Assembly: GCA_019671135.1 (NCBI GenBank)
Contig: JAHRHY010000008.1
Coordinates: 1,364,001-1,428,000 of the forward strand
Source: Linnemannia hyalina
Lineage: Eukaryota > Mortierellomycota > Mortierellomycetes > Mortierellales > Mortierellaceae
Reading direction: 5' to 3'
DNA: 64,000 nt
Under the pieces are notes generated by a model. The model did not search any database. It saw only the letters and a list, made by a program, of their open reading frames with translations, and had not been told where the DNA came from. The translations under genes were made by a program, and so were the position numbers. Below, one piece after another: positions 12,575-24,700 of the stretch. Each line of letters begins with the position of its first letter. The stretch's first letter is position 1.

Positions 12575-12982
12575 TTACAAGTAGATGATGAGGCCGAAAA
12601 TGGGGAACAGGAAGATGAGAAGAGACCCTATGAACCAGCGACAAAAGAAAGAAGGAACGCCTTGGGGTTAGTGACATGGTCCAACATCAGTTTTTTTTTT
12701 TCCCTCTTATTTGTCGCCACTTCCTGAAGGACGAAAAAATTCCTTACAGAGGAGCTTGGAGGAGACGGATCTGGACGAGTTGATGACCTCGAAGATGGCG
12801 ATAAGGTCGAGGATGAAGACGATCTATTCGTGTTTGGAAAGAGGTCAGATATACTATGTTATGTGTCTGGTTTGTGGAGTTTGTTGACAGAGAGTGTTGC
12901 GAATGAGTGAACTGAATGTCATGAGCGTGAGAGTCTCTTTTACCAGTCCGAGGAATCCACCAGAGTATGCAGCGGGATGCAT
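12575..12982 (-). CDS. 55-residue membrane microprotein, PLDc_N-like (paralogue 1)
   Basis: Three small exons on the minus strand: 12982-12944, 12823-12748, 12627-12575 (168 nt with stop). Introns are 120 nt each, with GTAAAA/TAG and GTAAGG/TAG borders, and phases close exactly. The product starts MHPAAYSGGF and has two hydrophobic helices around the motif LDLIAIFEV...SSKLLWSLLIFLFP. This matches the two-helix PLDc_N module known at the N terminus of bacterial cardiolipin synthases and in small stand-alone proteins. The Trp of KLLW is created by the second splice junction, which supports the model. A close paralogue lies at 45179-45388. The function of the stand-alone fungal form is unknown; a role in the plasma membrane or an organelle membrane is a guess. 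The gene is shorter than usual ORF cut-offs and easy to miss. Confidence 0.8.
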
Positions 12983-13818
12983 TGTGCGAGTTGTGTGTTG
13001 TGTTGTGTAGAGTGGTGGTGGGTGGAAGGTGGAAGGTGCGGGGCGAAAGGTGAAGAAAGGAGTGAGGAGACGTGGAGGAGTCGTGTGAGTGTAAGAAAAG
13101 AAAAAGTCGACAAAGACAGAAGCCAAGACAAGGAAGAAAGTCGCAGAGGCTGCCTCCAAGGCTCAGCTTACAAAACTACGCAGCGATGACTACATTCCTA
13201 TTACAATCAAGCCAATCAGAAATGCGACTGGCTGGCTGGTCTCATATTTATGATGCTTGATTGACCTATACCTTATTACGCGTCAACACCCACACAAAGG
13301 CGCGATGTTATACATGTCCTACACAACAAGGCTCAAGAAACAAAGAAAGGGAAAGATACAATCCAACTTACCTACATGTCGTGTCTAATAGAACCTTCAG
13401 ACAACTATCGCTCCTTCTTGCAATTCTCCTTTGCTTCATGTTTTGGGACATATTTCAGCGCAATATTCCATTTGTAGATATTAATACAGCTGTATTGAAG
13501 GCGTAGAAATGGCAGGTATACCGATTGACTACGGACACAGGGACGGGTCACAGCCAGGCGTCTCTTCCACTTCACCACATTTCTTCATCGTTGATCACAA
13601 CTAGTATAAAGAGAAGCCAAGACCGGGCACACTTTTGGCTCTTTCTCGTTCTCTCTCTCTTTCTTTCCCCTCTCTACCCTTTCTCTCTTTCCTTCCCTTC
13701 TCTTCTTCTGTCACACATTTTCTCTTTCACACACCCATAGACACCCTATACCCCTACCCACCTTTCACTACACCAAAGCCCTCCAACCAACAACACACAC
13801 TCGCTCCCTCCACTCGAA
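12983..13818. other. Divergent promoter region, microprotein (-) and coiled-coil gene (+)
   Basis: It is G/A-rich on the plus strand at 12990-13130 (C/T-rich in the microprotein sense) and C/T-rich at about 13635-13720 ahead of the coiled-coil gene. A TATA-like element sits at 13605. No coding exon is recognised. Confidence 0.5.
13605..13611 (+). promoter_or_regulatory. TATA-like element upstream of the coiled-coil gene
   Basis: TATAAAG in the context CTAGTATAAAGAGAAG, about 210 nt before the ATG at 13819 and just upstream of a pyrimidine-rich tract. The position fits a core promoter with a long leader. A very similar context occurs at 59886. Confidence 0.45.
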
Positions 13819-16800
13819 ATGTCGGGTCGCAATTCGAACCACGGTACCGAAAACGGTGCTGGGCACGAATCAACTCGAGAACGAATAAACAACCCTCGAA
13901 CCGCCGCGTCCATTACCCCTACGAGCGATCAGCAACAGCAGCAGCAGGAGCAAGAGCAGGAACTCGCACCTCTCCCGGAGATCGACAACGCCACCCATAT
14001 CGTTGTTGAGCACCATCGCGCAGGAACTGTCAGGACCCATGTCTATTGTTCCAAGGACGGCAAGCCCTCCCTCCTGGGGCATGAAATCCCTGATACCACC
14101 GCCATCGCCAACAATAGGTAACTTATTTGTACATATGTGGATCAGTTTTGCTTTGAAAAAGCGACCGTTATAGATAACAAACAAAAATACCGCATTTCCA
14201 CACACCTCAAATAGCTTCAAGGAAGTCTTCGAGTCGGGTCTGGAAGATAAGATGAAAGCCCTCAAGACCTTGGTCAAGGATTCCTTGGACCAGACAACAA
14301 AGGCTTCACTCGACACGGTCGACTCCTTGAAACTCGCTGTGGTTGAGAGCGAGGAACGGTTGATGGCTCAGGTCTCCCTTGCCACCACAAATGCCATCGA
14401 GCAGCAGATCAAGACGGATGTCGTCCCTAAGCTTGACTCTATCGAACGCCTCCTTCTGGCGGGTGGGGTGAATAGGAAGAAGGAGTCGTCGGTTCAGTCA
14501 GGTACTACTTCCCCACACTCGGAACACTCTGGTGCTAGCTTGGAGCCTTTTGACCGCCGTCTGCCCCCAGACCAAGAGCCACCTGGGGAGAATGCTGAGG
14601 CTGACGAAGAGCCCAACGAGCACGCTGGCGCCAACACCACCACGGCGATGGCGGTCTTGGAGAGGCTGAGCTCTCAAATGGATGACCTCTGTAGGGTCGT
14701 AATCGACGGAGATACTTCACTAAGCAACGCCCAGGAGAACTTGGACCCCGAGATGGCTGCCCGAGTCGAAGCCATGCAAGAACAGCTGTTGTCGATGTCT
14801 GAACCCGAGCCCGCTGAGCCCGCCCAACCCCCAGTCCCTGACCGGATCGATGAGCTGCTTCAAATGGTGACCAGGAACCAAGAGACCCTTGAGGCGACTG
14901 CTGCGGCTGCGACTGAGCTCACAGTGCAACAGGAACAGACCCGGAAGGAGGATGATGAGGCTTGGAAGACTTCGCTGAAAGAGTTGCTGGCATCTCACCA
15001 GACTGGTCCTGGTGGGTTTGACGCCAATCTCCTTGCACTCGAGAACGGGTTCAAGAACATGGATGCAGGATTTCAAGACTGGACCAAGACTCACCGCATG
15101 TCCCTAAATGTCTACCTCAGTAAGGATCGTTGAATCTTTGTTTAATATATGCATGGGATTATCATAACGAATACTTACTTACTGACAACAACATACTGTT
15201 TTTATGTCGATCACAATAGAATACATGTACATGGTGTTCAAGAGCACCAAGGGTGTCGAAATTCGTATCGAGTCCGCCCTCGAAGATGTCCGAGCCCAAG
15301 CCTTGATGGAACCCGAGCGCCGTGCAGAGTTCTCCAACTACCTGCAGGCCATACGCTCCGATATCTTTGTCGTTCTCAGTACACTCCCCGAGTCCATCGT
15401 CAGCGCCATGAAGCGATCGCAAGAACCTGTCATCCCCGAAGGATTGCCTGAGGGAAGAGAAAAAGCTATCGATTCCCAGCCTCTTATGGACCGATCTGGC
15501 CCAGGATCGGATTCTGCATCTTTGGCGCCGGTTAGATCGATTGTCGCGACTGTTGCTGTGGAAGTCACTCCGCCCGATGCAGATGTCGTACCCGTTGTTG
15601 AGGCAGAGCTGCCCAAGTCTGACCCTGCGATCGAAAGGCTGGTTCTCACCGTCGAGAGCATTCGAGCCAGTATTGCTTCCATGGTCGAAAAGAACAGTGA
15701 GCTGGTTGCCCCGCCTACCCAGGCCCCTATGCCAACATCTCGCGATATTCAGGACTCTGTTATTGTCGACCCTGAGGCTCCTGAACCCCCACCCCGCGAA
15801 CCAACTGTTGGCGACCGATTGAGGGCTGTTGAGGAGCAACTGGCCACCGCCGCGGCTAGAGCCGCCACTGCCGAGATCGAGGTTCCTATTGAATTTTCAG
15901 TCACTGCCGCCGGTAGAGACCCTGTCAGGGCTCCTCTACCACCTCTGCCTATTCAAAGAGGTAATCCCAACCCAGGTCCTTCGCCCGGCTACCTTGGTCA
16001 ATCAGAATCGGCCGCCGCTTTCACTACTGCAGCAGCTGCAAATGCGTCTGACCCGTATGCCGACGAATCCAAGACCGAGATTGTTGAAGAACAAGGTCCC
16101 AGCCAAGCAGTCGAGGAGATAACTGCCGCAGCCTTCCTTCCCCCTAGACCCGACTTTCTGGAGGAACTCGAGTCAGTGAGCAAGAGTCTTACTGAACTGT
16201 TGCACATTATTAGCGAAGGTCAGACACACATGCACCAGGAGATGCAGCGCGAGTTCCTCAGAGTCATCCATACGATAAAATCCTCAGAGACCGAGGAGGA
16301 CCGAGCCCAGAAGGCTGAAGTCGAGAGAAGGGCGCGTATTGGGGAGATAGATGCTGAGCGGTTCCAGGTTGCCGAGGAGAAGCGGATCAAGGAGGAGCAA
16401 GAAGCTGCCTACAAGGCCGCCGAGGAGCGAACCTTGGCCTTGGATCGTATCTCGATGATCCCCAATTTGATGAACTCGCTTGAGGGCGTCAACTATCATC
16501 TGGGACAAAAGTCGGACAATGCGACGGCTGAGATCAGGGAGAGGCTGAATGTGCTCAACACAGGTACTGCTGTTGTCGAGGGTCACGTTGTCGCGTGTTT
16601 GAACAAGGTTCAGCTCATTGTCGATGGTAACATTCAGGATTCGTCTGTGCTTAACGAAATCAAGTACCAGATCGAGGAGTTTGATGCTAAGCTGGAGAGG
16701 ACGATTAGGAACGACGATGACGCGCTGAAGGTCCAAGTTGCCGAGGCGATCAAGAAGACTGAGGATGTCATTGTCCTGGTCGAGGATGTCAAAAAGATCA

Positions 16801-18924
16801 GCGAAAAATCTCTGTCCGTCCAAGAAGAGCTTCAGAAGCAGATCGGAGAGTGGCACCAGAAGCAGGACGAAGGGATTGAGGCCCTTGGGATTAAACATGG
16901 AGAGTCGTGGGAGGTCTGGCACAAAAAGCATGACGAAGAATGGCAAGCCTGGAAACAGACTCACGAAGACTCGATTGGCAACCTTATCAACCTTCACGAC
17001 CGCAAGGACCTTTCTTTCCTCGAACATGTCGAGGCCAGACGAGGACACCACGAAGAGCTGCAAGGGTGGCACAAGATCCACGACGACCGACTTGAGGAGC
17101 TCGAGAGGCACCGTTGCCACTGCTGTATGCCTGAACCCCTCCCTGACTCCGATCCCGCAGTCGAGGCTGATGGCCAGAGTGTTACCGGTGGTACCGCCCC
17201 ATGCGCTCGCACGATTGACTGTTGTGGTGGCGATGTCGGTGATATTAATCCCTGTACCCGTCGCGTCCGTGAGCTCCTTGAGGAGTTCCTGAAGCAAATT
17301 CTTCCAGGCTATGGCCCTGAGACCACCACCGTTCTACCCCATTCCACATCAGGTGCCATCGCTTCCGAGCTTCGAGATATCGAAGGCACCGGTGTTGAGG
17401 GTGACCCAACTGAAGACAGGCCAACTTCACCTGGCCTCTCTTTCACGACCAGGAACACGTCTGGGGTCATTGTCCCTGAACCAAGCATCCACGCTACTAC
17501 CATTCATCCTACTGACTCCCTTCACCCTGACGTCATCCCGCGAGGCGAGGCTGCGACCTATCACGGTGCTGTCGATCCTCTTCTTGAGGGTACTAATGTC
17601 GCAGAAGCGGCCCATGTAGCTACCGAAGATCCTGCTGAGGGATCGGCAGAAGTTGTTGAGCGATCTTTACCCACCCCTTCGATTCAAGTCCCACTCCCTC
17701 AAGCGCTGTACGACCTGTTGCGCCCCTTCTTCCACCCAGAGTCAGATGTCCTCGTTACCCGAACAAAAGAGCTTGAGGATCTCCAGAGCATGTTTAAGAG
17801 TTCCGAGAAGGAGTGGCAGGATAACGAAGACCGGCTGTTGACGACGATTAAGGAGCAAAATCGAGAAATAGGAAAGCTGAGGCAGCGGATGGATCAGATC
17901 CGAGTGGATCTTGACAGTGCCACTCAAGAGACTCTGAATCTCTGCAAGAGTAAGTATTTTTTATTTGTTTTATTCCATTTTTGATATTCTTTTGTGCAGC
18001 TCTCACTCAATTTTTTTTTTTTTTTTCCTTATTGATCAATGGTGAATGGTGATAGTGGGCTTGGGTTTGAAGCCAGATCTGTCGAGAGTGGCCCCTGCCC
18101 CTGCCGTCGAGTCGAGCGACGAATCATCTGACAATGCTAGTGAACATTCAGAATCCCCGCAGCCAGAGATGATCCCCCACCTGAGTCTCATGTCCGAAGC
18201 CTCTGCTTCCCTCCGCCAGGCCCTCGACGAGACCTCGGCACAGAGGGGAGTCATTCACGAGGAGATCTCAATGCTTGAGAACAAGAAGGAACTTCTCTTG
18301 CAGGAGGTTGCCATCTTGGGGCGACAGTGCTTCGAGTTGTCGTCCACACCTACTCCAGTGGCTGCTGCTGCCATTGCCCCCCAGGTGGAAACTGTAGCTG
18401 AAGCGCATTCTCAAGGCGACGGTCCTGAGACCAGGGAGCCGGTAGATGATGACCATGATCCAGAATATGTGACAGAGGACGAGAACGGACGCTCGCGCGG
18501 TCGCGGCAGCCGAGCAAATCGATCCCGACCCCAGTCCGTCTTGGGCGGCAACGCTAGTGTAGGAGGCGTTAGTATAACTCCCACCGGAAATGTCCCAGGT
18601 TCACGAGCCAATGTCGCCACTAGTGCCCGAAGCAATCGCGACCAGAAACGCCAGGCCGTCTACCGACGAGGACACTCCCGAGCCCGAGCCATGGAATCTT
18701 CGTCGTTGTATCTGCAGGACCGCGTTCCTCAGTTGGAGGCAGATGTGAAGATCTGCCAGGATGGGGTTCAGTCCGAGACGTTGTTGTCGTCCAAGACGGT
18801 GTTGACGGATGAGCAGTTTGAGCGGATTCGGTCGTCGCGTGCTGAGGCAGGGATTGAGCAGAACACGGATGATGTCTGGTCGCTCAAATTTGATGTCCGC
18901 GTCAAGATGGTCCCGAATCCTTAG
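13819..18924 (+). CDS. 1600-residue coiled-coil protein with Trp/His-rich repeats, unknown function
   Basis: Four exons: 13819-14117, 14215-15119, 15220-17949, 18056-18924; all phases agree. I do not recognise the family. The sequence is acidic and rich in Glu/Ala/Pro, with poly-Gln near residues 38-43. Long heptad-like helices occur at about 120-200, 330-400 and 720-940. At about residues 945-1035 a striking block repeats a Trp-His-x-Lys-His/Gln-Asp pattern (EWHQKQDE, VWHKKHDEEWQAW, GWHKIHDDRLEEL) and ends in the Cys/His cluster HRCHCCM. A Pro/Thr-rich linker follows, then another coiled coil (about 1250-1315) and a basic Arg/Ser region near the C terminus. There is no signal peptide or membrane segment. 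A scaffold or cytoskeletal role is only a guess. The Trp/His block could bind a metal or stack as a helical repeat. Confidence 0.85.
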
Positions 18925-19275
18925 ATAGCTCTTTTATGGTTGCTTGAACAGTACGAGATACATAAGAAAGAACATATATTAGAATCGTGATCCATGTGTG
19001 CCCCACTCAGGGTCCGAGGTTGCCTCGCGAGAAACACATAGAAAATAAAAAAAAAGCAGTCAACTCCCTTGTCCTGTTTGGTGTTTTGATCCCGACCCTT
19101 CGCTTTGCTCATTGCAACTCCTTTGTTTCTTTTTCTTTTTTCTTTTCTTCTTCACACATCACACCTTCCTCAAGGAATCGAGCAGGAGCCCTTCTCAGGA
19201 ACCAGGAATCTCATCTCCCCAAAAAAAAAAAAGCCGTTACAAGGGAATCACACAGATCGATCGCCAGAAATAATC
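18925..19275. other. Spacer between the coiled-coil and Myb-repeat genes
   Basis: The 351 nt hold the 3' end of the upstream gene, a T/C-rich tract at about 19120-19150 and an A-run at 19220-19231. The frame of the downstream gene is open from 19105, but the initiator there is not ATG and the peptide is low complexity, so the ATG at 19276 is preferred. Confidence 0.5.
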
Positions 19276-21333
19276 ATGTCTCTCCCACTCATGGCCACAG
19301 CAGGCCGTCTGCGGAGTGTCGTCGTCCTCTCTACACGGTCACCAGCTACAGCAACTGCCAGCCGCCTTCATTCTACTATTCCTCTCGGTCTCGGTACTAG
19401 GAACACCATAATCTCATCGTCGTTGTCTAAGAGGATACCGCAGCCAAGGGCAACATTCACAACACTCTCGAACCACTCGGCACTCACTCAGGACCAACCT
19501 CATGCCCTATCCTCGTCGGCTGTCGATGTCAATAATAGCCAGGAGCAGGACTGGAGGTCCAAAGTCATTGTCACCTCTTCACCCACACCATACACAGTGC
19601 CATCCACAAAGCCCTCAACAACAACATCATCATCCTCATCTTCTTCAGCAGTCTTTGCAACAGTCAACCAATCCGACAACGACAGCGACAACGACGGTGA
19701 CAACCAAGTCTACATCAAGCGGAAAATGAAGTTCACGCCCGAGATGGACAAGGAGATCCTTCGACTTCGGGACGAGGTCGGTTTCTCCTGGTCAGTGATC
19801 GCATCCAAGCTTGGAGTGCCCCACCGCGCCTGTCACCGTCGGTACATTTCCTTACTCGATCCGAAACTCAAAGACGACTGGCCCGAGGAAAAAGTCCAGC
19901 GGCTGGATGCGCTAGTGGCGGAGGGGAAGACATGGAGCGAGATTGCAAAGGAGTTGGATGATTCGTCGATGAGCTGTCAGGCAAAATGGAAGGCGCTCGT
20001 CAAACCCACGGAGGCGGAACGGAACAGGGTCTTTGATACGTTGCAGTCGAGGGTGCTTTTGGAGTTGGTCAAGGAGCATGGGTCGGATGATTGGAAGGCG
20101 GTTTTTAAGGGGTTCATGTTGGAGCTGGGAGGGAGGGATATGGCCAAGGTGACGCCGGAGCAGTTAAGGCATCAGTATTATCGGCTGAAGCGGAAGCCGA
20201 CTCGGTTTTGGTCCTTGAATGAGGAGACAGCGTTGATTCAGCATGTCTTGAAGCATGGGACGGGACAGTGGGGTATGATCTCCGAGGCGCTCAAGTATCA
20301 TTCTCCGGATCAGTGCAAGGAGAAATGGACGACTATGGATATGACCAACAAGACGCCCAAGGTCAAGGCCTGGTACAAGACTGAGCAGGCCAACTTTTGG
20401 AGGCTCTGGCAGAGGTTCGACCAGGAGTGGGAGAAAATTGCACGGTCTTTGCCGGCGCGGACGCCGCAACAGTGTCAGGATTTCTTTAACCGGGCGACGG
20501 AGAAGCTTGATAGGACGGATGAGGGACAGTTCAAGAAGAAGGTTGAGAGTCTTGCCGCCGAGATGAGTCAGTACCGGACGATTACCTGGACAAAGGAGGA
20601 TTCGGACCGGTTGTGGGAGGTCGCAGAGGTGTGCAAGTCGGGATTGCAGAGCCGTCGAGTCAACTGGAATGCTGTCGCTGAGCGGATGAACCTCGACTTG
20701 ACGCCCGCCCAGTACAAGCATCACCACTACTATCTCCGCACGGTTCGCAATGGGGGACTGTCGGGTCTGTGGACGGACGCGGAGATCAAAAGGCTGGAGA
20801 TGGCTGTTCAGGAGGTAGGACGGAATTGGACCCTGATCACCAGGGATTACTTCCCCCATCGCAACGCCAAGAGTCTTTGTCACAAGTTCCACTCTATCGT
20901 TAACAAGGGCCAGTATATCACCGACGAGGAGTACGACACTTTGTTGGCCAAGGTCGACCTCCAGGAGAAAGAGTTCAACTCTTCTCCGGCGAAAGCAACA
21001 GGAGCAACATTCACACCAAACTGGCAGGCGATCGCAAAGGGGATGCCCGGCATCACATGGACAGCAGAGCAATGTCGAAAGGCCTACGACGGATCGTTCA
21101 GGAACCATCTCAAGAACTCCAAATGGACCGCCGAGGAAGACAATCGGTTGTTGAAGGCGACAAAGATGTTGGGGAGGAAAAATTGGGTCGGTGTTGCGGC
21201 GGCGGTGTCGGGGAAGGACTCTTGGGAGTGTCGGATGCGGCTTGCAGAGCTCCATGAGCCCCTTGTTGAGGGTGCCGAGGCTCTTCCGGGGTTGGTGTCT
21301 AAATCTAAGGAAGTGTCTTTCATGTCAATGTAG
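19276..21333 (+). CDS. Nine-repeat Myb/SANT protein with mitochondrial-type N terminus
   Basis: Intronless, 685 aa. From about residue 148 to 660 there are nine consecutive Myb/SANT-like repeats, each with spaced Trp/Phe residues and an R/K-rich third helix. Examples are FTPEMDKEILRLRDEVGFSW, WSLNEETALIQHVLKHGTGQW, WTDAEIKRLEMAVQEVGRNW and WTAEEDNRLLKATKMLGRKNW. Such arrays bind double-stranded DNA, as in Myb, SNAPc and Bas1-like proteins. The first ~70 residues are rich in Arg, Ser, Thr and Ala with almost no acidic residue (RLRSVVVLSTRSPATATASR), as in mitochondrial presequences. The next ~75 are Ser/Thr-rich linker. I infer a DNA-binding protein, possibly imported into mitochondria; a nuclear role remains possible. 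An AATAAA lies about 60 nt after the stop. Confidence 0.88.
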   Translation: MSLPLMATAGRLRSVVVLSTRSPATATASRLHSTIPLGLGTRNTIISSSLSKRIPQPRATFTTLSNHSALTQDQPHALSSSAVDVNNSQEQDWRSKVIVTSSPTPYTVPSTKPSTTTSSSSSSSAVFATVNQSDNDSDNDGDNQVYIKRKMKFTPEMDKEILRLRDEVGFSWSVIASKLGVPHRACHRRYISLLDPKLKDDWPEEKVQRLDALVAEGKTWSEIAKELDDSSMSCQAKWKALVKPTEAERNRVFDTLQSRVLLELVKEHGSDDWKAVFKGFMLELGGRDMAKVTPEQLRHQYYRLKRKPTRFWSLNEETALIQHVLKHGTGQWGMISEALKYHSPDQCKEKWTTMDMTNKTPKVKAWYKTEQANFWRLWQRFDQEWEKIARSLPARTPQQCQDFFNRATEKLDRTDEGQFKKKVESLAAEMSQYRTITWTKEDSDRLWEVAEVCKSGLQSRRVNWNAVAERMNLDLTPAQYKHHHYYLRTVRNGGLSGLWTDAEIKRLEMAVQEVGRNWTLITRDYFPHRNAKSLCHKFHSIVNKGQYITDEEYDTLLAKVDLQEKEFNSSPAKATGATFTPNWQAIAKGMPGITWTAEQCRKAYDGSFRNHLKNSKWTAEEDNRLLKATKMLGRKNWVGVAAAVSGKDSWECRMRLAELHEPLVEGAEALPGLVSKSKEVSFMSM

Positions 21334-21393
21334 ATTGATTTTTCGTTTTTTTTCTTTCTCTTTTCTTTTTTTGTGGTGCTGCGGAAGTCGAGT

Positions 21394-21399
21394 AATAAA
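21394..21399 (+). terminator. Probable polyadenylation signal of the Myb-repeat gene
   Basis: AATAAA about 60 nt after the TAG stop, in a T-rich context. The remaining sequence to 21753 is the convergent 3' region shared with the kinase gene and holds no visible gene. Confidence 0.5.
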
Positions 21400-21753
21400 C
21401 CGCATCATAGACAAAGGCCTTTCTTTTGAGCCACTTTGCGTTCTTTGTGCCAAAGCAAAAAACAAATCATATTTTCACACTTTTGTGCTGTACCATGGTG
21501 GATGTGTTGTGTTCCTTTCACGACAACAAAGTAAGATAGCATCATCACTGGCAAGATCCCCAAACACCATTGCATGAGAGAAGAAGTAATAATACTGTAC
21601 AAATTCTTTTTTTTTTTATTCTTGGTTGAAGGATGAGGTTGAAAAGAGGGGGTAAAAACACAGAAAAACTAAAACTACAAAAAAAAATATTGATATAGAA
21701 AGGTGGGTTATTTGGCATGTGAAAAGAGAAACAGAGAGAGGGTAGTGATCAAG

Positions 21754-24700
21754 TTACCAGCCACCATTGCCGAACGCGCTTCCGAATCCACCGCCGAACC
21801 CACCACCGAACCCATTGCTTCTACCACCATTGCTACCACCGCCACCATAGTGATTCTCAGGCTCGGCAACAAGAGTGGTCCCAGTGCACCAAGGGCTATC
21901 CATAACCTGTCCAATCTTCCAGCGATCGTCAGGCTTGGATCGGAACATATGTCTCAACAAATCGCGGGCCTCAGCACTGCATTCAGTCGGATCTTCATAT
22001 CGGCCGTTCAGGATCTGGTGTTGGAGTCGTGGTTCGTACTCGTCCTGGAAGGGCAGACGGCCGGTAAGGAGGGCATAGAGGACCACACCGAGGGACCAGA
22101 CATCGGACGAAGGACAACGGAGAGGTTTTTGGGATCGCAGTTGTTCAGGTGAACAATAGGCGAGTGATCCTCCAACCATGTCCTCTTCCTCGTCATCTTC
22201 CTCCACCATCGTGCTGCTGGTGCTGGCGTGGCTCGAGCACCCGTCCTGGGAGAGGGTGTGAGAGTGACTTTGGCTGTTGCTATCGTCGGCGGAAGTGTTC
22301 ATGGCTCGGGGGTTGTAGATGGTAGGTGAGCCAAAGTACGAGGCTGCTTCCTCGTTCTGGTACTCGGCCAGGCCGAAATCGCAAATCTTCCAGGTTCCGT
22401 CCTCGTGCTGCAGGATGTTCTCGAGTTTTATGTCGCGGTGGACGATTCGTCGCTCCTCGTGAAGGTATCGAACTGCTTCTGCGACTTGGTTAAAAATTCG
22501 TTTTGCATGATCCTCATCCAAGCCCGTCCTACTACTACTGCTGCTGCTGCTGCCCCATCCACCACCATAGCCCGAAGTCGACGTCGAGGCGGCCGAAGAA
22601 GCAGCTGCAGAGGTCTCACGAGTGATATAGTCCAAAAGGTGTCCACCCGTGCATAGCTCACAGAACACAAACGTGTCCGTCGGGAGTTTCTCGACGGCCA
22701 AAAACGGAAGCACGTTCGGGTGGGTGAGACGACTCCAGATGGCAATTTCCTTGTCCAACATCCTCTGCACCCGATCGTTGTCCGTCAGCCCTGTCTGGGT
22801 CTTGACAATCTTCACCGCTACCTGCGCGACCATTCCGTCCATGTGGATTGCAAACGCCTCGCGCACCAGAGAGAATCCACCGTGGCCGATCATCTTGCCC
22901 ATAATGAATTCGCCAACTTGTTCACCTTCCTCATCGGGTGCCATCCGTGGGGCTGTGACCTCAACAAAGTTGGAGAGGAAGGCCACTGCTGGGGAGTAAG
23001 GCAGGGAGCTGTAGGAGGACGAAGTCACCATGGCAGTGCTGGGAGAGACGGCGCTGCTGCCGTTCTGATTGAAGGGGAAGGAGGTTGTAGACGAGAAGGA
23101 AGAGTTGAAGCTGGGTCGTGTTCCTGAAGAGATGGTTCGCGAGCGGTGAAGGCGGTTGATGGGGAAGCTGGGAGTGTTCTCGGGTGCCTTCCATGAGACC
23201 GAGAGTTGTTCCAAAGAGTTGACGAGGGCAGAGTTGGCGCGAGGGGATGAGGGTGAGAGGGAAGGGAGGAGAACAGAAGGTGAAAGTTGGGTATCAAAAG
23301 TGCTGAACGTATGTTGGTACATCGACGGTGCTGGAGGCAGGGCCGAGCTGAGCCGGGACTGACTGGCCATCATCAGAGGGCGCGTTGAGCTGTTGCTGCT
23401 GGTGACTGGTGTGGCGGCGACCGACGATAGTGAGATGGTAGAGGAGGGGGTCGAAGTCGAAATAGACGATGTCGATGACGAAGGAGGGCCTTTCTTCAGT
23501 CCAAGAGCAAGTTGTCCCTCAGGTCGAGATTGTAATTGTGTGGTCGACGAGTGAGATTTGGGCAACTGGCTGGTGGAAGCAGCTCGCTTGACTGTTGCTG
23601 TCGTCGTCGTCGATGTTGTAGTTGTTCCTGCTGCAACCGATTTTGGGACATCCTTGGTCACAGGCCTAGAGTTGATAGTTGTTGTCGCTTTGACCGTAGG
23701 AAGATTCTGCAGGCGGGCTTTGGACGTGTCGATAGAAATATTGGGATGAGCTTGACTGGGAGAGTGAGTACGATAGGTCGACTCGGAAGGAGTAGGGGAG
23801 GAGTGACCCTTGCTGTTGTTGCAACTCAAGGGGGTGTTACTGCGCTTTGGAGCAGCAGCAACAAGAGGAGGGACATAGCCTGCTTGGCCGTGAGGTGATT
23901 GTTGCCGTTGTTGTTGCTCCTCCTGGTATTGAATGTGTGAAGGGAACTGCGGCATCAACTCATTGGTGTGGTCATGGCGGTTCTGGGTATCGGGTCGCTT
24001 TGTGTCTGTTGCAGCGAGGTGGTAGTAGTGGTATTGTCGCTGAAGGGTATCATCATCTTGCTCGTCCTCGTCATCATCGGTGAGCCGGGAGTACTTTGCC
24101 AAGTCCTTGGCCTGGGCAGCTTTGGCGGCCTTGAGGTTGTCTGCCATCAGGTTGATGCTGGTATGACTGTCACTGTTGCTATGACTGTATCGTTGCTGAC
24201 GTTGGTACCGAGGCGACAGATCCTCTCCTGCCCTGCCTCGACTATCGACACTGCCACCTGCAATACCGAAAGGTGAGTCGTTTGCCTTGAAGTCGCCGCC
24301 ATTGTTGTTAAAAAACCGGAAGCTTGGTTTGCCAATCGGAATACCGCGGATCTCGGACATGTCTGTGTAATGTCCACTATCATGACGCACGTCTGCATCC
24401 TCTATATCCTCATCTTCGTCGTCTTCGTCGTCCTTATTGTTATTATCGTCATTGGCAAGGTTGATATCTTCGTTAATGTCGGGATGATGAAGACTGTGGC
24501 GGTAGTTGCGAGGGTTATTGTTGCTGTTGGTGTTTCGTTGTGAGTTACCGAGGAGACGACCGATATCGAACTTCGAGTTGGCACTGGTGGTTGTTAGACC
24601 GACTAGACCGCCATGTCCATTGTTGTTGTTGTTGTTGTTGGTGGCAGACAGGGTAGTTGAAGAAGAAGAAGAGGACGAGGAGGAAGAAGAGAGAATTGAA

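Noticed and set aside
16284..17297. 337-codon minus-strand open frame opposite the coiled-coil gene
   Set aside because: Leu/Val-rich mirror of an acidic coiled coil; no motif and no start or splice context.
20164..21255. 363-codon minus-strand open frame opposite the Myb-repeat gene
   Set aside because: It mirrors the GC-rich third positions of the sense gene; its translation is Leu/Pro/Arg-rich without domains, while the sense frame has nine clear repeats.
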